In this document: piece after piece, positions 16,353 through 25,807 of the stretch
Position numbering within the stretch: the first letter of the stretch is position 1
Layout: each line of letters opens with the position of its first letter
Notes under the pieces: generated by a model
Told to the model about the DNA's origin: nothing
The model's input: the letters and a program-made list of their open reading frames with translations, nothing else
Databases searched by the model: none
Position numbers and translations under genes: made by a program
Assembly (NCBI GenBank): GCA_938008435.1
Contig: CALLKK010000030.1
Span: 1-64,000, forward strand
Length of the DNA stretch: 64,000 nt
Direction: 5' to 3'
DNA from: an uncultured Steroidobacter sp.
Lineage (GTDB): Bacteria > Pseudomonadota > Gammaproteobacteria > Steroidobacterales > Steroidobacteraceae

Positions 16353-17530
16353 GCGAGCGTACGCGCGTTGCCATTCTCGGCTCCACCGGCAGCATCGGGC
16401 TCAACACGCTCGATGTGCTTGCGCGGCATCCCGACCGGTTCGAGGTCTTCGCGCTCGCGGCACGCCGCAATGCGGCGGCGTTGCTCGAGCAATGTCTGCG
16501 CTACCGGCCGCGCTACGCAGTCGTCGTGGACGACGGTGCGGCCAAGCGCTTGCGCGAAGACTTGCGCGGTGCCGGCAGCACGACGCAGGTGCTGTCGGGC
16601 GCGAGCGCGCTCGAGGATATCGCTGCGCACCCTGACGTTCACACCGTCATGGCCGCCGTCGTCGGCGCGGCGGGGCTGCGTCCTACGCTCGCCGCTGCTT
16701 GCGCAGGCAAGCGCATCCTCCTGGCGAACAAAGAAGCGCTCGTCATGTCCGGGCCGCTGTTCATGCAGGCGGTTCGCGAGGGCGGCGCCACGCTGGTGCC
16801 GGTCGACAGCGAGCACAATGCCATCTTCCAGTGCATGGGCGGCGATCAGCCGCGCGGCGTGCGCCGCATCCTGCTCACGGCCTCGGGCGGTCCGTTCCTC
16901 AGGGCTTCGGCGCAATCGTTGCGCAATGTGACGCCGGAGCAGGCCTGTGCGCACCCGCGCTGGGTGATGGGGCGCAAGATCTCGGTCGATTCGGCGACCC
17001 TCATGAACAAGGGACTTGAGCTCATCGAGGCGTGCCTGCTCTTCGGACTGGCACCTTCGCGCGTGGAAGTGGTCGTACATCCGCAGAGCATCGTGCATTC
17101 TTTCGTGGAGTACCTGGATGGCTCGATGCTGGCGCAGCTCGGTAACCCGGATATGCGTACGCCGATTGCCCACGCACTCGGTTGGCCGGACCGGTTGATC
17201 TCCGGTGTAGAATCCTTGGACATCATCCGTACGGCACGGTTGGATTTCGAGGCGCCCGACGTCGGGCGCTTTCCGTGCCTGCGGCTCGCACGGAACGCGG
17301 CGGAGGCGGGGGGCACCTCGCCTGCGGTACTGAATGCGGCGAACGAGGTCGCGGTGGAGGCGTTCCTGGAGCGGCGGCTGTCGTTCGTGGACATTCCCGC
17401 CGTGATCGAGAGCGTGATGGCGCAGCATCGTACTCAGCCGATCGGGTCTCTTGACGACGTCTTGAGCGCGGACGAGTGGGCGCGTCAGCAGGCGCGCGCC
17501 GCCATCGCGGTCACCGGAGCTTGTGCATGA
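16349..17530 (+). CDS. dxr: 1-deoxy-D-xylulose 5-phosphate reductoisomerase
   Basis: First committed enzyme of the MEP isoprenoid pathway, converting DXP to MEP with NADPH. The 393-residue product opens with the NADPH site LGSTGSIGLNTLDVL, has LANKEALVM and the metal/substrate motif PVDSEHNAIFQCM (Asp and Glu ligands), and SGGPF in the substrate region. Its position between cdsA and rseP is standard. It overlaps both neighbours by four bases (ATGA). ispD and ispF of the same pathway lie at about 42 kb. Confidence 0.96.
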   Translation: MSERTRVAILGSTGSIGLNTLDVLARHPDRFEVFALAARRNAAALLEQCLRYRPRYAVVVDDGAAKRLREDLRGAGSTTQVLSGASALEDIAAHPDVHTVMAAVVGAAGLRPTLAAACAGKRILLANKEALVMSGPLFMQAVREGGATLVPVDSEHNAIFQCMGGDQPRGVRRILLTASGGPFLRASAQSLRNVTPEQACAHPRWVMGRKISVDSATLMNKGLELIEACLLFGLAPSRVEVVVHPQSIVHSFVEYLDGSMLAQLGNPDMRTPIAHALGWPDRLISGVESLDIIRTARLDFEAPDVGRFPCLRLARNAAEAGGTSPAVLNAANEVAVEAFLERRLSFVDIPAVIESVMAQHRTQPIGSLDDVLSADEWARQQARAAIAVTGACA

Positions 17531-18897
17531 TTTCGCCGCAAACGCCATTCGACTACCTGACGACGATCCTCGCGTTCATCGTGGCGATCGGCGTGCTCGT
17601 CGCGGTGCACGAGTTCGGTCACTTCTGGGTCGCGCGCCGCTTGGGAATCCGTGTCCTGCGTTTCTCGATCGGTTTCGGTAAGGCGCTCTGGAGCCGCACG
17701 AGCCGCAAGGACGGAGTCGAGTACGTCATCGCGGCCTTGCCGCTCGGGGGCTACGTGAAGCTGCTCGACGAGCGCGAAGGCAACGTCCCTGCCAGCGAGG
17801 CGCACCGGGCTTTCAATCGCCAGCCCGTCTGGAAGCGTATTGCCGTTCTGCTTGCCGGCCCCGCGTTCAATCTGATCTTCGCGGTGTTGATGTACTGGAT
17901 TCTCTTCGTTGCCGGCGTGCCCGCGCTCAGGGCATTCGTCGGCGAGGTGGCACCGGACTCCATCGCTGCCGAAGCGGGGCTACGGCGCGGCGATCAGATC
18001 GTTGCAGTCGGCGGCACGCGCGTCGAAACGCTCGAAGCGGCCACGCTCGCCATCCTGCAGGATCTGGTCGACGATGGCACGATCGCGATGCGGGTGCGCG
18101 GCACCGACGGGGCCGAGCGCGATCTCACGCTCGTCGCCGGCGAGCGCGCCCGTGCGCTCACCGAGCCGGACGCCTTGTACCCCGGACTCGGCTTTCAGAT
18201 CGGCCGGCCACGCGTGCCGGCGGTCATCGCCAAGGTTCGCGATAACAGTGCCGCGGCTCGGGCAGGCTTGCGCGCGGGCGATGAGATCGTGAGTTTCGAC
18301 GGCGAGCCGATCGACGATTTCGCTCAGCTCGTGCGCTTGGTCGAGCCGAAGGCGGGCGAACGGGTCATGCTGCAGGTCAAGCGCGACGGCCAGATCGTCG
18401 AGGTACCGGTCGAGCTTGCAGCCGAAGAGGTCGGCGGCCGGCGGATCGGCCGCATCGGCGTCGAGGCCAACATGGAGCAGCTGTTCGCGCTGCAGAAGTA
18501 CGGTGCCGTTGCTGCACTCGGTCAGGCGACCGGCAAGACTTGGGACATGTCGACGTTCACGCTGCGTATCATCGGACGTATCGTGACGGGCGATGTCTCG
18601 TTGAAAGCGATTTCGGGACCGATCAGTATTGCGGAAACAACAGGCTTTGCCGCACGCCAGGGGTGGCGCACGTTTCTCAGCACGCTCGCCATCATCAGCA
18701 TCAGCCTCGGTATCCTGAATCTCCTGCCGATTCCGATCCTGGACGGCGGGCAGGTGGTTTATCAGCTCGCGGAACTGGTCAGGGGACGCCCGGTCTCAGA
18801 ACGTGCGCTGCTGGTCGGACAGCAGATCGGGATCGCGATGCTGCTCTTGATGATGACGGTCGCCTTTTATAACGACATCGCACGACATCTAAATTAG
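17527..18897 (+). CDS. rseP: Site-2 intramembrane protease RseP
   Basis: Zinc metalloprotease in the inner membrane that makes the second cut in the anti-sigma factor RseA. The 456-residue product carries HEFGH in its first membrane helix (His about 28 and 32, Glu 29), two central PDZ domains (the second near VIAKVRDNSAAARAGLRAGD) and the C-terminal NLLPIPILDGGQ motif that supplies the third zinc ligand. Start ATG 17527 overlaps dxr by four bases. Its substrate gene rseA is in this same window at about 59.8 kb. Confidence 0.95.
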   Translation: MISPQTPFDYLTTILAFIVAIGVLVAVHEFGHFWVARRLGIRVLRFSIGFGKALWSRTSRKDGVEYVIAALPLGGYVKLLDEREGNVPASEAHRAFNRQPVWKRIAVLLAGPAFNLIFAVLMYWILFVAGVPALRAFVGEVAPDSIAAEAGLRRGDQIVAVGGTRVETLEAATLAILQDLVDDGTIAMRVRGTDGAERDLTLVAGERARALTEPDALYPGLGFQIGRPRVPAVIAKVRDNSAAARAGLRAGDEIVSFDGEPIDDFAQLVRLVEPKAGERVMLQVKRDGQIVEVPVELAAEEVGGRRIGRIGVEANMEQLFALQKYGAVAALGQATGKTWDMSTFTLRIIGRIVTGDVSLKAISGPISIAETTGFAARQGWRTFLSTLAIISISLGILNLLPIPILDGGQVVYQLAELVRGRPVSERALLVGQQIGIAMLLLMMTVAFYNDIARHLN

Positions 18898-18900
18898 TTC

Positions 18901-21369
18901 ATGCATCTTCGCTCCATCATTCATGCGACGCTGGCGCTCGCCGCGGTCGGCATTGTCGATGCGCCCACCAGGCTGGCAGCGGCGCAGGGGATCGCCGATC
19001 AGGGTTTCGTGGTCGGGGACATCCGTATCGAGGGCCTGCAGCGCATTTCCGAGGGCACGGTCTACAACTACCTGCCGGTGAACATCGGCGACCGGCTCGA
19101 TGAGCGGCGCATCGCGGAAGCCTTGCGCGCCCTGTTTTCGACGGGGTTCTTCCGGGACGTCGAGTTCCGGCGCGAGGGCGGCACGCTGGTCGTGGCAGTG
19201 CTCGAGCGTCCGTCGATCGAGAGCTTCGAAATCAAGGGCAACAAGGACATCAAGACCGAGGATCTGCAGCGCTCGCTGCGCAACGTCGGTTTGGCGCCGG
19301 GCAAGACCTTCGATCAGTCGACCCTCGATGAAGTGCGGCAGTACTTGACCGATCAATACTTCGCGCGCGGCAAGTACAGCGTGCGCGTCGACACTCAGGT
19401 CGAAGAGGTGCCGGGCAACAAGGTCAAGCTCACGATCGACATCAAGGAAGGCAAGCGCGCGCGCATCCGCCAGATCAACATCGTCGGCAACACCGCGTTC
19501 GAGGACAAGGAGCTGCTCGAGCAGTTCGAGTTGAAGACGCCGAACTGGCTCTCCTGGTATCGCCACGACGATCGCTACGGCCGCGAGGCGCTCTCGGGCG
19601 ACTTGGAGAAGCTTCGGTCGTATTACATGGATCGCGGCTATGCGAACTTCGCGATCACCTCCGCGCAGGTTGCGATCGCGCCGGAGAAGGACGACATCTT
19701 CATCACGATCAATATCGACGAAGGTGACGTCTACAAGATCTCGGAGCTCAAGATGGCCGGGAACATGGTCGTTCCCGAAGCGCAGCTGCGTCAGCTCATC
19801 ATGCTCAAGCCCGGCGATACGTATTCGCTGCGCCGCGTGACGGCCTCGGCCGATGCGATGAAGGCGCGCCTCGGCGTGAGCGGCTATGCGTTCGCCACGA
19901 TCGACCCGGTGCCGCAGATCAACGAAGAAACCAAAGAGATCGCGATCACCTTCGTGGTCGATCCGAAGAACCGCGTCTACGTTCGCCGCATCAACTTCAA
20001 TGGCACCTCGTCGGTCAACGACGAGGTCTTCCGCCGCGAGATGCGCCAGCTCGAAGGCGCGTATCTGTCGAACGCCTTGGTCGAGCGTTCCAAGCAGCGT
20101 ATTCAGCGGCTGCCGTTCATCGAGGATGTCGAGGTCGAGACGAATCAGGTGCCAGGCGCAGCCGACCTCGTGGACGTCGACTTCAGGATCAAGGAGGGTC
20201 TGCCGGGTCAGTTCGGCGGCGGTATCGGCTATTCCGAGTCGCAGTCGATCATCCTGACCGGTAACTTCGTGCACTCGAACTTCATGGGCACCGGCAATCG
20301 TGTGGCCGCCGAGATCAACTCGGGCCGCTACTCGAAGATGTTCGGCTTCACGCACACCGATCCGTACACCACGATCGACGGCGTGCAGCGCACCGTGTCG
20401 CTGTCCTATCGCGACATCACGCAGCTGACCTCGGCGACCTCCGACATCGATACGCAGACGATTTCCGCCACGCTCGCGTACGACTTCCCGCTCTCCGAGT
20501 ATCAGTATTTCGGCGTCGGCATCACGGCGCAGCGCGCCGAGCTCCTCGGTACCGAGACGGGCAGTGCGCAGCAGGTGCTCGAGTGGCTGCGCAACAACGG
20601 CAATACGCGCGTGCAGTGCTTCCAGGTGATCGCCGACGACGACTGCAACGATCAATTCGAGACCGAGATCGTCAGCAGCTCGTTCAACACATACGAGCTC
20701 AACCTGGGCTGGCGCTACGACTCGCGCAATCGCGCGCTGTTCGCCGATCGCGGCATGCGTCACCGCTTCAATGTGAGCTACACGCTGCCGGGCTCGGACG
20801 TCGAGTTCTGGAACGTCTCGTACGACTACCGCCAGTTCGTCCCGCTCTGGCGCAACTTCACGCTGATGTTCAACGTCGAGCTCGCGTATGGTCGTGCGCT
20901 CGGCGACACGACGGCGATCCCGCCCTACAGGCAGTTCTTCGCCGGCGGCCCCGACTCGGTGCGCGGCTTCCGCGAGAGCCGTCTCGGTCCGAAAGACAAC
21001 TTCGGCCGGCCCTTCGGCGGCAACATCAAGACCATCGCCCAGACCGAGCTGCTGCTGCCGATGCCCGAGAAATGGCGCAACAGCGCGCGGTTCAGTCTGT
21101 TCTACGACATTGGTAACGTCTTCAACGATCAGAAGATCGCGTTCTACGGCCCGCGCTTGTCGGCCGGTCAGCCGCTGGTCCCGGTCGACTACGACTTCAG
21201 CTATGATGAGCTCAAGCAGTCGGTCGGCGTTGCCGTTCAATGGCTTGCGCCGCTCGGCGTGTTCCGCTTCAGCTATGCGCTCCCGCTCAACGCTGATCGC
21301 GAGGACAGGCCAGGACGGTGGGGGGATGAGACCGAAGGCTTCCAGTTTTCTATCGGTCAGGCCTTCTAA
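18901..21369 (+). CDS. bamA: Outer membrane protein assembly factor BamA
   Basis: Outer-membrane core of the BAM complex that folds beta-barrel proteins. The 822-residue product begins with an export signal (cleavage probably after about residue 28), then five POTRA domains to about residue 430, then the 16-strand barrel. The L6-loop motif VRGFRESRLGP is intact, and the protein ends in the aromatic C-terminal signature (QFSIGQAF). It starts three bases after the rseP stop. skp follows as the chaperone partner. Confidence 0.96.
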   Translation: MHLRSIIHATLALAAVGIVDAPTRLAAAQGIADQGFVVGDIRIEGLQRISEGTVYNYLPVNIGDRLDERRIAEALRALFSTGFFRDVEFRREGGTLVVAVLERPSIESFEIKGNKDIKTEDLQRSLRNVGLAPGKTFDQSTLDEVRQYLTDQYFARGKYSVRVDTQVEEVPGNKVKLTIDIKEGKRARIRQINIVGNTAFEDKELLEQFELKTPNWLSWYRHDDRYGREALSGDLEKLRSYYMDRGYANFAITSAQVAIAPEKDDIFITINIDEGDVYKISELKMAGNMVVPEAQLRQLIMLKPGDTYSLRRVTASADAMKARLGVSGYAFATIDPVPQINEETKEIAITFVVDPKNRVYVRRINFNGTSSVNDEVFRREMRQLEGAYLSNALVERSKQRIQRLPFIEDVEVETNQVPGAADLVDVDFRIKEGLPGQFGGGIGYSESQSIILTGNFVHSNFMGTGNRVAAEINSGRYSKMFGFTHTDPYTTIDGVQRTVSLSYRDITQLTSATSDIDTQTISATLAYDFPLSEYQYFGVGITAQRAELLGTETGSAQQVLEWLRNNGNTRVQCFQVIADDDCNDQFETEIVSSSFNTYELNLGWRYDSRNRALFADRGMRHRFNVSYTLPGSDVEFWNVSYDYRQFVPLWRNFTLMFNVELAYGRALGDTTAIPPYRQFFAGGPDSVRGFRESRLGPKDNFGRPFGGNIKTIAQTELLLPMPEKWRNSARFSLFYDIGNVFNDQKIAFYGPRLSAGQPLVPVDYDFSYDELKQSVGVAVQWLAPLGVFRFSYALPLNADREDRPGRWGDETEGFQFSIGQAF

Positions 21370-21402
21370 CTCGTTACTATTACACGTTTGATCGAGCAGG
21401 CT

Positions 21403-21420
21403 GCCGGCCAAGGGGCCGGC
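21403..21420 (+). terminator. Short GC hairpin between bamA and skp
   Basis: GCCGGCC (21403-21409) and GGCCGGC (21414-21420) form a perfect 7-bp stem with loop AAGG. No T-run follows, so it is more likely an mRNA-processing or partial read-through element than a full terminator. It divides the bamA and skp coding regions within an otherwise continuous operon. Confidence 0.4.
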
Positions 21421-21453
21421 GCTTACCCAAGGCGATAAATCGAGGTCGATCTC

Positions 21454-22017
21454 ATGACGCGTTTGAGTCTTTGTGGTTGGGTCGTAGCTGCAGCGCTTGC
21501 GCTTGCCGTGCCTCTGAGCAGCGCTCAGGCGCAAATCAAGATCGGTGTCGTCAATGTGCCTAAGCTGCTCGAAGAGGCACCGCAGGCGAAGATGGCCATG
21601 CAGGCGCTGCAGGATGAGTTCGCGCCGCGCCAGCGCGAGATCATCGCGGCTCAGAACGACCTCAAGGCGAAGGAAGAACGACTCAAGCGCGATGGCGCCG
21701 TGATGGCGGAGAACGAGCGCCGCGCGGCCGAGAAGGAGCTGCGCGACAGCCAGCGCGAGCTTGCTCGCAAGCAGAACGAGTACGTCGAAGACCTGAACCT
21801 GCGCCGCAACGAGGAAATCAACAAGCTGCAGCGGTCGTTGCTGCTCGAGGTGCAGGCCTATGCGCGCAGCGCCAACTACAGCCTCGTGGTCGGCGACGGC
21901 GTGCTCTATGCCGACGAGTCGATCGACATCACGGCGCAGGTGCTGAACGCGCTGCAGGCGCGTGCCAAGAGCTCCGGCAGCACACCCACGCCCGCCAAGC
22001 CTGCGCCGAAGCAGTAA
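21454..22017 (+). CDS. skp: Periplasmic chaperone OmpH/Skp family
   Basis: Trimeric holdase that keeps unfolded outer-membrane proteins soluble on the way to BamA. The 187-residue product has a clear Sec signal peptide (MTRLSLCGWVVAAALALAVP, cleavage after AQA), the OmpH opening IKIGVVNVPKLLEEAPQAK, and a long charged coiled-coil arm (about residues 50-140). The C-terminal tail is Ser/Thr/Pro/Ala/Lys-rich and probably disordered. Its position between bamA and lpxD is the conserved one. Confidence 0.93.
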   Translation: MTRLSLCGWVVAAALALAVPLSSAQAQIKIGVVNVPKLLEEAPQAKMAMQALQDEFAPRQREIIAAQNDLKAKEERLKRDGAVMAENERRAAEKELRDSQRELARKQNEYVEDLNLRRNEEINKLQRSLLLEVQAYARSANYSLVVGDGVLYADESIDITAQVLNALQARAKSSGSTPTPAKPAPKQ

Positions 22018-22056
22018 CGAGGCGAGCGCTTCGCCTCTCATCGGAGCGCATATCAG

Positions 22057-23109
22057 GTGGCGACGGGCACGACCCTAGGCGAGCTCGCTGTTCGTTTCGG
22101 GCTCGAGCTGCGGGGCGACCCGAGCGTGCGAGTGTCGCATGTGGCGACGCTCGAGCACGCCGATGGCGCATCGATCAGCTTTCTCGCCAATCCACGCTAC
22201 AAGCGCTTCTTGGCGACGACGCGCGCGGCGGCGGTCATCGTCGAGCCAAAGCTGGCCGATGAAACGCCGGTAGCCGCGTTGCTCGCCAAGAATCCTTACG
22301 CAGCCTACGCCAGAATTGCCGCGCTCCTGCATCCGCCGCGGCCGGTGGCGCCCGGGCGACACCCGACTGCAGTCGTCGATCCCGCTGCGCAGGTGGCCGA
22401 GAGCGCGGCCATCGGCGCCCATGCCGTTATCGGTGCGGGCGCGAAGATCGGACCGCGCGCCGTCATCGGCCCCGGCTGCGTGGTACTCGAAGACGTCGAG
22501 ATCGGCGCGGATACCCGCTTGGTCGCCAACGTTACGGTGTGCAGCGGCGTCGTGATCGGCGAGCGCTGCCTGATTCATCCCGGCGTGGTGATCGGTGCGG
22601 ACGGCTTCGGGCTCGCGCCCGACCGTGGCGAGTGGATCAAGGTGCCGCAGGTCGGCGGCGTGCGCATCGGCAACGACGTCGAGGTGGGCGCGAATACGAC
22701 CATCGATCGCGGCGCGATCGAGGACACTGTCGTCGAAGACGGCGTCAAGCTCGACAATCAGATTCAGATCGCCCACAACGTGCGCGTCGGCGCGCACACG
22801 GTGATTGCAGGCTGCACCGGCGTGTCGGGCAGCACGACGATCGGCAAGCGCTGCATGATCGGCGGTCAAGTGGGCATCGCAGGGCATTTGAGCATCTGCG
22901 ACGACGTGGTGCTGACTGGGCGTTCGTTCGTCTCGAGCAGCATCCACAAGCCGGGGACGTATTCGAGCGGCCTGCCGGTGGAGGAGGCGAGCAGCTTCCG
23001 TAAGAACGCCGCGCGTTTCTATCAGCTCGATGCATTCGTGCGCGAGATGCGGCGCTTGCATCGCGACGCTGGCGAGGCCGACGCAGACGAGGGATCATCC
23101 ACGCAATGA
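22057..23109 (+). CDS. lpxD: UDP-3-O-(3-hydroxyacyl)glucosamine N-acyltransferase
   Basis: Third enzyme of lipid A synthesis, adding the second 3-hydroxyacyl chain from acyl-ACP. The 350-residue product has the N-terminal uridine-binding domain (SFLANPRYKRFL near residue 46), a left-handed beta-helix of hexapeptide repeats, and the catalytic His in QIQIAHNVRVGAHT. GTG 22057 is preceded by ATCAGG; no ATG is better placed. It starts the lpxD-fabZ-lpxA-lpxB series. Confidence 0.95.
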   Translation: MATGTTLGELAVRFGLELRGDPSVRVSHVATLEHADGASISFLANPRYKRFLATTRAAAVIVEPKLADETPVAALLAKNPYAAYARIAALLHPPRPVAPGRHPTAVVDPAAQVAESAAIGAHAVIGAGAKIGPRAVIGPGCVVLEDVEIGADTRLVANVTVCSGVVIGERCLIHPGVVIGADGFGLAPDRGEWIKVPQVGGVRIGNDVEVGANTTIDRGAIEDTVVEDGVKLDNQIQIAHNVRVGAHTVIAGCTGVSGSTTIGKRCMIGGQVGIAGHLSICDDVVLTGRSFVSSSIHKPGTYSSGLPVEEASSFRKNAARFYQLDAFVREMRRLHRDAGEADADEGSSTQ

Positions 23110-23142
23110 CGTGCGATCCGTAGAGAGAGAAGAGAGACGCGA

Positions 23143-23613
23143 GTGGCAGAAGCAACGACAAACGATATCGTGACGATGGACATCGACGAGGTGATGCGGC
23201 GGCTGCCGCATCGCTACCCGTTCTTGCTCGTCGATCGTGTGCTCGAATGTCAGCCGGGCAAGACCATTCGGGCGCTCAAGAACGTGACGATGAACGAACC
23301 GTATTTTCCCGGCCATTTTCCGCATCGGCCCGTGATGCCGGGCGTCATGATCTTGGAAGCCTTGGCGCAGGCGGCCGGCATCCTGGCGTTCGTGACGGCG
23401 GGTGTCTATCCAGACGAGAATCGGCAGCTGTACTTCGTCGGCATCGACAAGGCGCGCTTCCGTCGGCCGGTGCGGCCTGGCGATCAGCTGATCCTGGAAG
23501 CGACGCTCGAGCGGTCCATTCGCGGCATCTGGAAGTTCACGACGATCGCCAAGGTCGATGGTGAAGAGGCGACGAGCGCCGAGATGATGGTCGCTCCCGG
23601 AGAGACGAAGTGA
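23143..23613 (+). CDS. fabZ: 3-hydroxyacyl-[acyl-carrier-protein] dehydratase
   Basis: Hot-dog-fold dehydratase of fatty-acid elongation that competes with LpxA and LpxD for 3-hydroxyacyl-ACP. The 156-residue product has LPHRYPFLLVDRV and the active-site segment FPGHFPHRPVMPGVMILEAL with catalytic His and Glu. It begins with GTG 23143 after a purine-rich AGAGAGACGCGAG. Placement between lpxD and lpxA is conserved, allowing balanced expression of fatty acid and lipid A enzymes. Confidence 0.96.
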   Translation: MAEATTNDIVTMDIDEVMRRLPHRYPFLLVDRVLECQPGKTIRALKNVTMNEPYFPGHFPHRPVMPGVMILEALAQAAGILAFVTAGVYPDENRQLYFVGIDKARFRRPVRPGDQLILEATLERSIRGIWKFTTIAKVDGEEATSAEMMVAPGETK

Positions 23614-23673
23614 ACGACGCACGCAACGACCGCGCAGTGCGGCTCGGCATCGTCGATTGGCACTGACATTGTT

Positions 23674-24462
23674 ATGGCGATTCACCCGACGGCAATCATC
23701 GATCCACGCGCGAATCTCGACAGCGACGTCGAGGTCGGCGCCTATACCGTGATCGGTCCCGATGTGACGATCGGGTCGGGCTGCAGGATCGGGCCGCACG
23801 TGGTGATCGAGGGTCCGACCACGATCGGTCGCGACAATCACATCTTCCAGTTCGCCTCGATCGGTGCGGCACCCCAGGATCTGAAGTACAAGGGCGAACC
23901 GACGCGGCTCGAGATCGGCGATCGCAATTCGTTCCGCGAGAACTGCACGATCAATCGCGGCACGACCAAGGACAAGCTGGTCACGCGCATCGCCAACGAC
24001 AACCTCTTCATGGCCGGCTCGCACGTCGGGCACGACTGCGTGATCGGCTCGCATTGCGTGTTCGCGAACTACGCCACGCTCGGCGGCCACGTCGAAGTGG
24101 GCGACTGGGTGCATCTGGGCGGTTTCGCCGGCGTGCATCAGTTCTGCAAGGTCGGCGCGCATGCGTTCATCGCGAACAACACCGCGGTGACGCGCGACGT
24201 GCCGCCGTACATCATGGCGGTCGGCCGTCCGGCCGAGCCGCACAGCATCAACGCCGAGGGCTTGAAGCGGCGCGGATTCACCGCGGAGCAGATCCGCAAC
24301 ATCCGCGAAGCGTACCGAGTGCTCTATCGCTCGGGGCTGAAGCTGAACGAAGCGATCGAAGAGCTCGAGCGGCGGATGGCCGCGCAGCCCGAGCTCGTGC
24401 CGTTCGTTCAATTCCTGCACGAGTCGACGCCGCGGCGCGAGCGGGTAGGGATCGTCAGATGA
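23674..24462 (+). CDS. lpxA: Acyl-ACP:UDP-N-acetylglucosamine O-acyltransferase
   Basis: First lipid A enzyme, transferring a 3-hydroxyacyl chain to UDP-GlcNAc. The 262-residue product is the family length. It has hexapeptide repeats from residue 1 to about 190, catalytic His in MAGSHVGHDCVIGSH, the HQFCKVG segment that helps bind the acyl chain, and a C-terminal helical domain. ATG 23674 has a weak ribosome site; no better start exists. lpxB follows after an 87-base gap that contains a short repeat. Confidence 0.96.
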   Translation: MAIHPTAIIDPRANLDSDVEVGAYTVIGPDVTIGSGCRIGPHVVIEGPTTIGRDNHIFQFASIGAAPQDLKYKGEPTRLEIGDRNSFRENCTINRGTTKDKLVTRIANDNLFMAGSHVGHDCVIGSHCVFANYATLGGHVEVGDWVHLGGFAGVHQFCKVGAHAFIANNTAVTRDVPPYIMAVGRPAEPHSINAEGLKRRGFTAEQIRNIREAYRVLYRSGLKLNEAIEELERRMAAQPELVPFVQFLHESTPRRERVGIVR

Positions 24463-24464
24463 GG

Positions 24465-24491
24465 CCCGAGGCTCGGGGCCTGAGGCTCGGG
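24465..24491 (+). repeat. Tandem GAGGCTCGGG repeat with small palindrome
   Basis: GAGGCTCGGG occurs at 24468-24477 and 24482-24491, and CCCGAGGCTCGGG (24465-24477) is itself a 5-bp-arm palindrome. It lies directly after the lpxA stop in the lpxA-lpxB gap and can fold as a small GC hairpin. No known function is assigned. Confidence 0.4.
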
Positions 24492-24549
24492 CCGCCACGC
24501 GACACGAACCGATCGCCTGCGATGCAGGCGTGCCGCGAGGCCTGAGCAG

Positions 24550-25746
24550 ATGTCGAGCGGCGTCAGCCCAACGTCTTCAGAGTCCACCCCGCTGTTCGTT
24601 CTCGTTGCCGGTGAAACCTCCGGCGACAATCTCGGCGCTCAGCTCATCGAAGCCATTCGCGCGCGCCTGCCGCAAGCGCGTTTTGCCGGTATCGCAGGGC
24701 CGCGCATGATCGCGGCCGGGTGCGAGGCGTGGGAGCAGGCGGAGAGCCTGGCGGTGATGGGCCTGTTCGAGGTGCTGCCGCATCTGCCGCGTCTGCTGCG
24801 CATTCGCCGCGAGCTCGTCAAACGCGTGCTGCGGGCGCGTCCGGTCGCGTACATCGGTGTCGACGCCAAGGAGTTCAATCTGCGCCTGGCGCCGTTGCTC
24901 AAGGCGGCCGGCATCACGACGGTGCAGTACGTGAGCCCGCAAATCTGGGCCTGGCGCCAAGGCCGCGTGCGCACGATCGGCCGGGCGGTCGATCTCGTGC
25001 TATGTCTGCTGCCGTTCGAAAAGCGCTTCTACGACGAGCACGGCGTGCGCGCCGAGTTCGTCGGTCATCCGTTGGCGGATCGCGTGCCGCTCACGCTCGA
25101 CAGCACGCAGGCGCGAGCGACGCTCGGCCTCGATCCTGCGAAACGTTACGTCGCGCTGCTCCCCGGAAGCCGGATGGGCGAGGTGCAGCGCTTGGGTCCG
25201 GATTTCGCGCGCACGGCAGCATGGCTCGCCGAGCATCGCAGCGACCTTGGCTTCGTGGCTGCGCTCGCAACGCCGCGGGTGCGTGCGGCATTCGTCGAGG
25301 CGCTCGCGCAAGCGGGTATGACCGACCGGGTCGTGCTGGTCGACGGGCAGGCGCAGCAGGTGATGGCGGCGAGCGACGTGGTCTTGCTGGCTTCGGGCAC
25401 GGCGACGCTCGAAGCGTTGCTCGTCAAGCGTCCCATGGTCGTGGCGTATCGCTTAGGTGCGCTGACAAGTTTTTTGCTCAAGCGCTTGAAACTGTTCAAG
25501 GCACCGTTCTTTGCACAGCCCAACCTGCTCGCAGGCCGTCAGGTCGTCCCTGAGTTCTTCAACGAAGCCGTCCGCGCGGAGATCCTCGGTCCTGCCGTGC
25601 TCGAGCAACTCGAACGTGCGGATCGCGGCGAGCTGGTGCAAACTTTCACGTCGATTCACGAGACGCTTCGGCGCGATGCGAGCGCGCGTGCCGCCGAAGC
25701 GATTCTCGCCTTGGTAGAGCAGCAGCAACCGGCCGCTCACGGATAG
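24550..25746 (+). CDS. lpxB: Lipid-A-disaccharide synthase
   Basis: GT-B-fold glycosyltransferase at the inner face of the membrane that joins UDP-2,3-diacylglucosamine to lipid X. The 398-residue product has LVAGETSGDNLGAQLI at the N terminus, YIGVDAKEFNLRLAPLLK, YVSPQIWAWRQGR and the C-terminal ASGTATLEALLVKRPMVVAY, all LpxB hallmarks. The ATG start follows TGAGCAG. It completes the lpxA/lpxB pair. Confidence 0.95.
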   Translation: MSSGVSPTSSESTPLFVLVAGETSGDNLGAQLIEAIRARLPQARFAGIAGPRMIAAGCEAWEQAESLAVMGLFEVLPHLPRLLRIRRELVKRVLRARPVAYIGVDAKEFNLRLAPLLKAAGITTVQYVSPQIWAWRQGRVRTIGRAVDLVLCLLPFEKRFYDEHGVRAEFVGHPLADRVPLTLDSTQARATLGLDPAKRYVALLPGSRMGEVQRLGPDFARTAAWLAEHRSDLGFVAALATPRVRAAFVEALAQAGMTDRVVLVDGQAQQVMAASDVVLLASGTATLEALLVKRPMVVAYRLGALTSFLLKRLKLFKAPFFAQPNLLAGRQVVPEFFNEAVRAEILGPAVLEQLERADRGELVQTFTSIHETLRRDASARAAEAILALVEQQQPAAHG

Positions 25747-25807
25747 ATCGAGCGCGAAGGCTCGTGCGGCGCTCGATTCGGCCGCGAGGATTCAATCGAA
25801 GAAGAGA

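Noticed and set aside
18889..22041. A 1050-codon open frame antisense to bamA-skp
   Set aside because: It mirrors the codon periodicity of the high-GC sense genes, has no recognisable domain, and consists of Arg/Asp/Ala/Leu-rich shadow sequence.
24465..24491. Repeat after lpxA as the start of a CRISPR or mobile-element end
   Set aside because: Only two short copies with no spacer regularity and no cas or transposase gene nearby.
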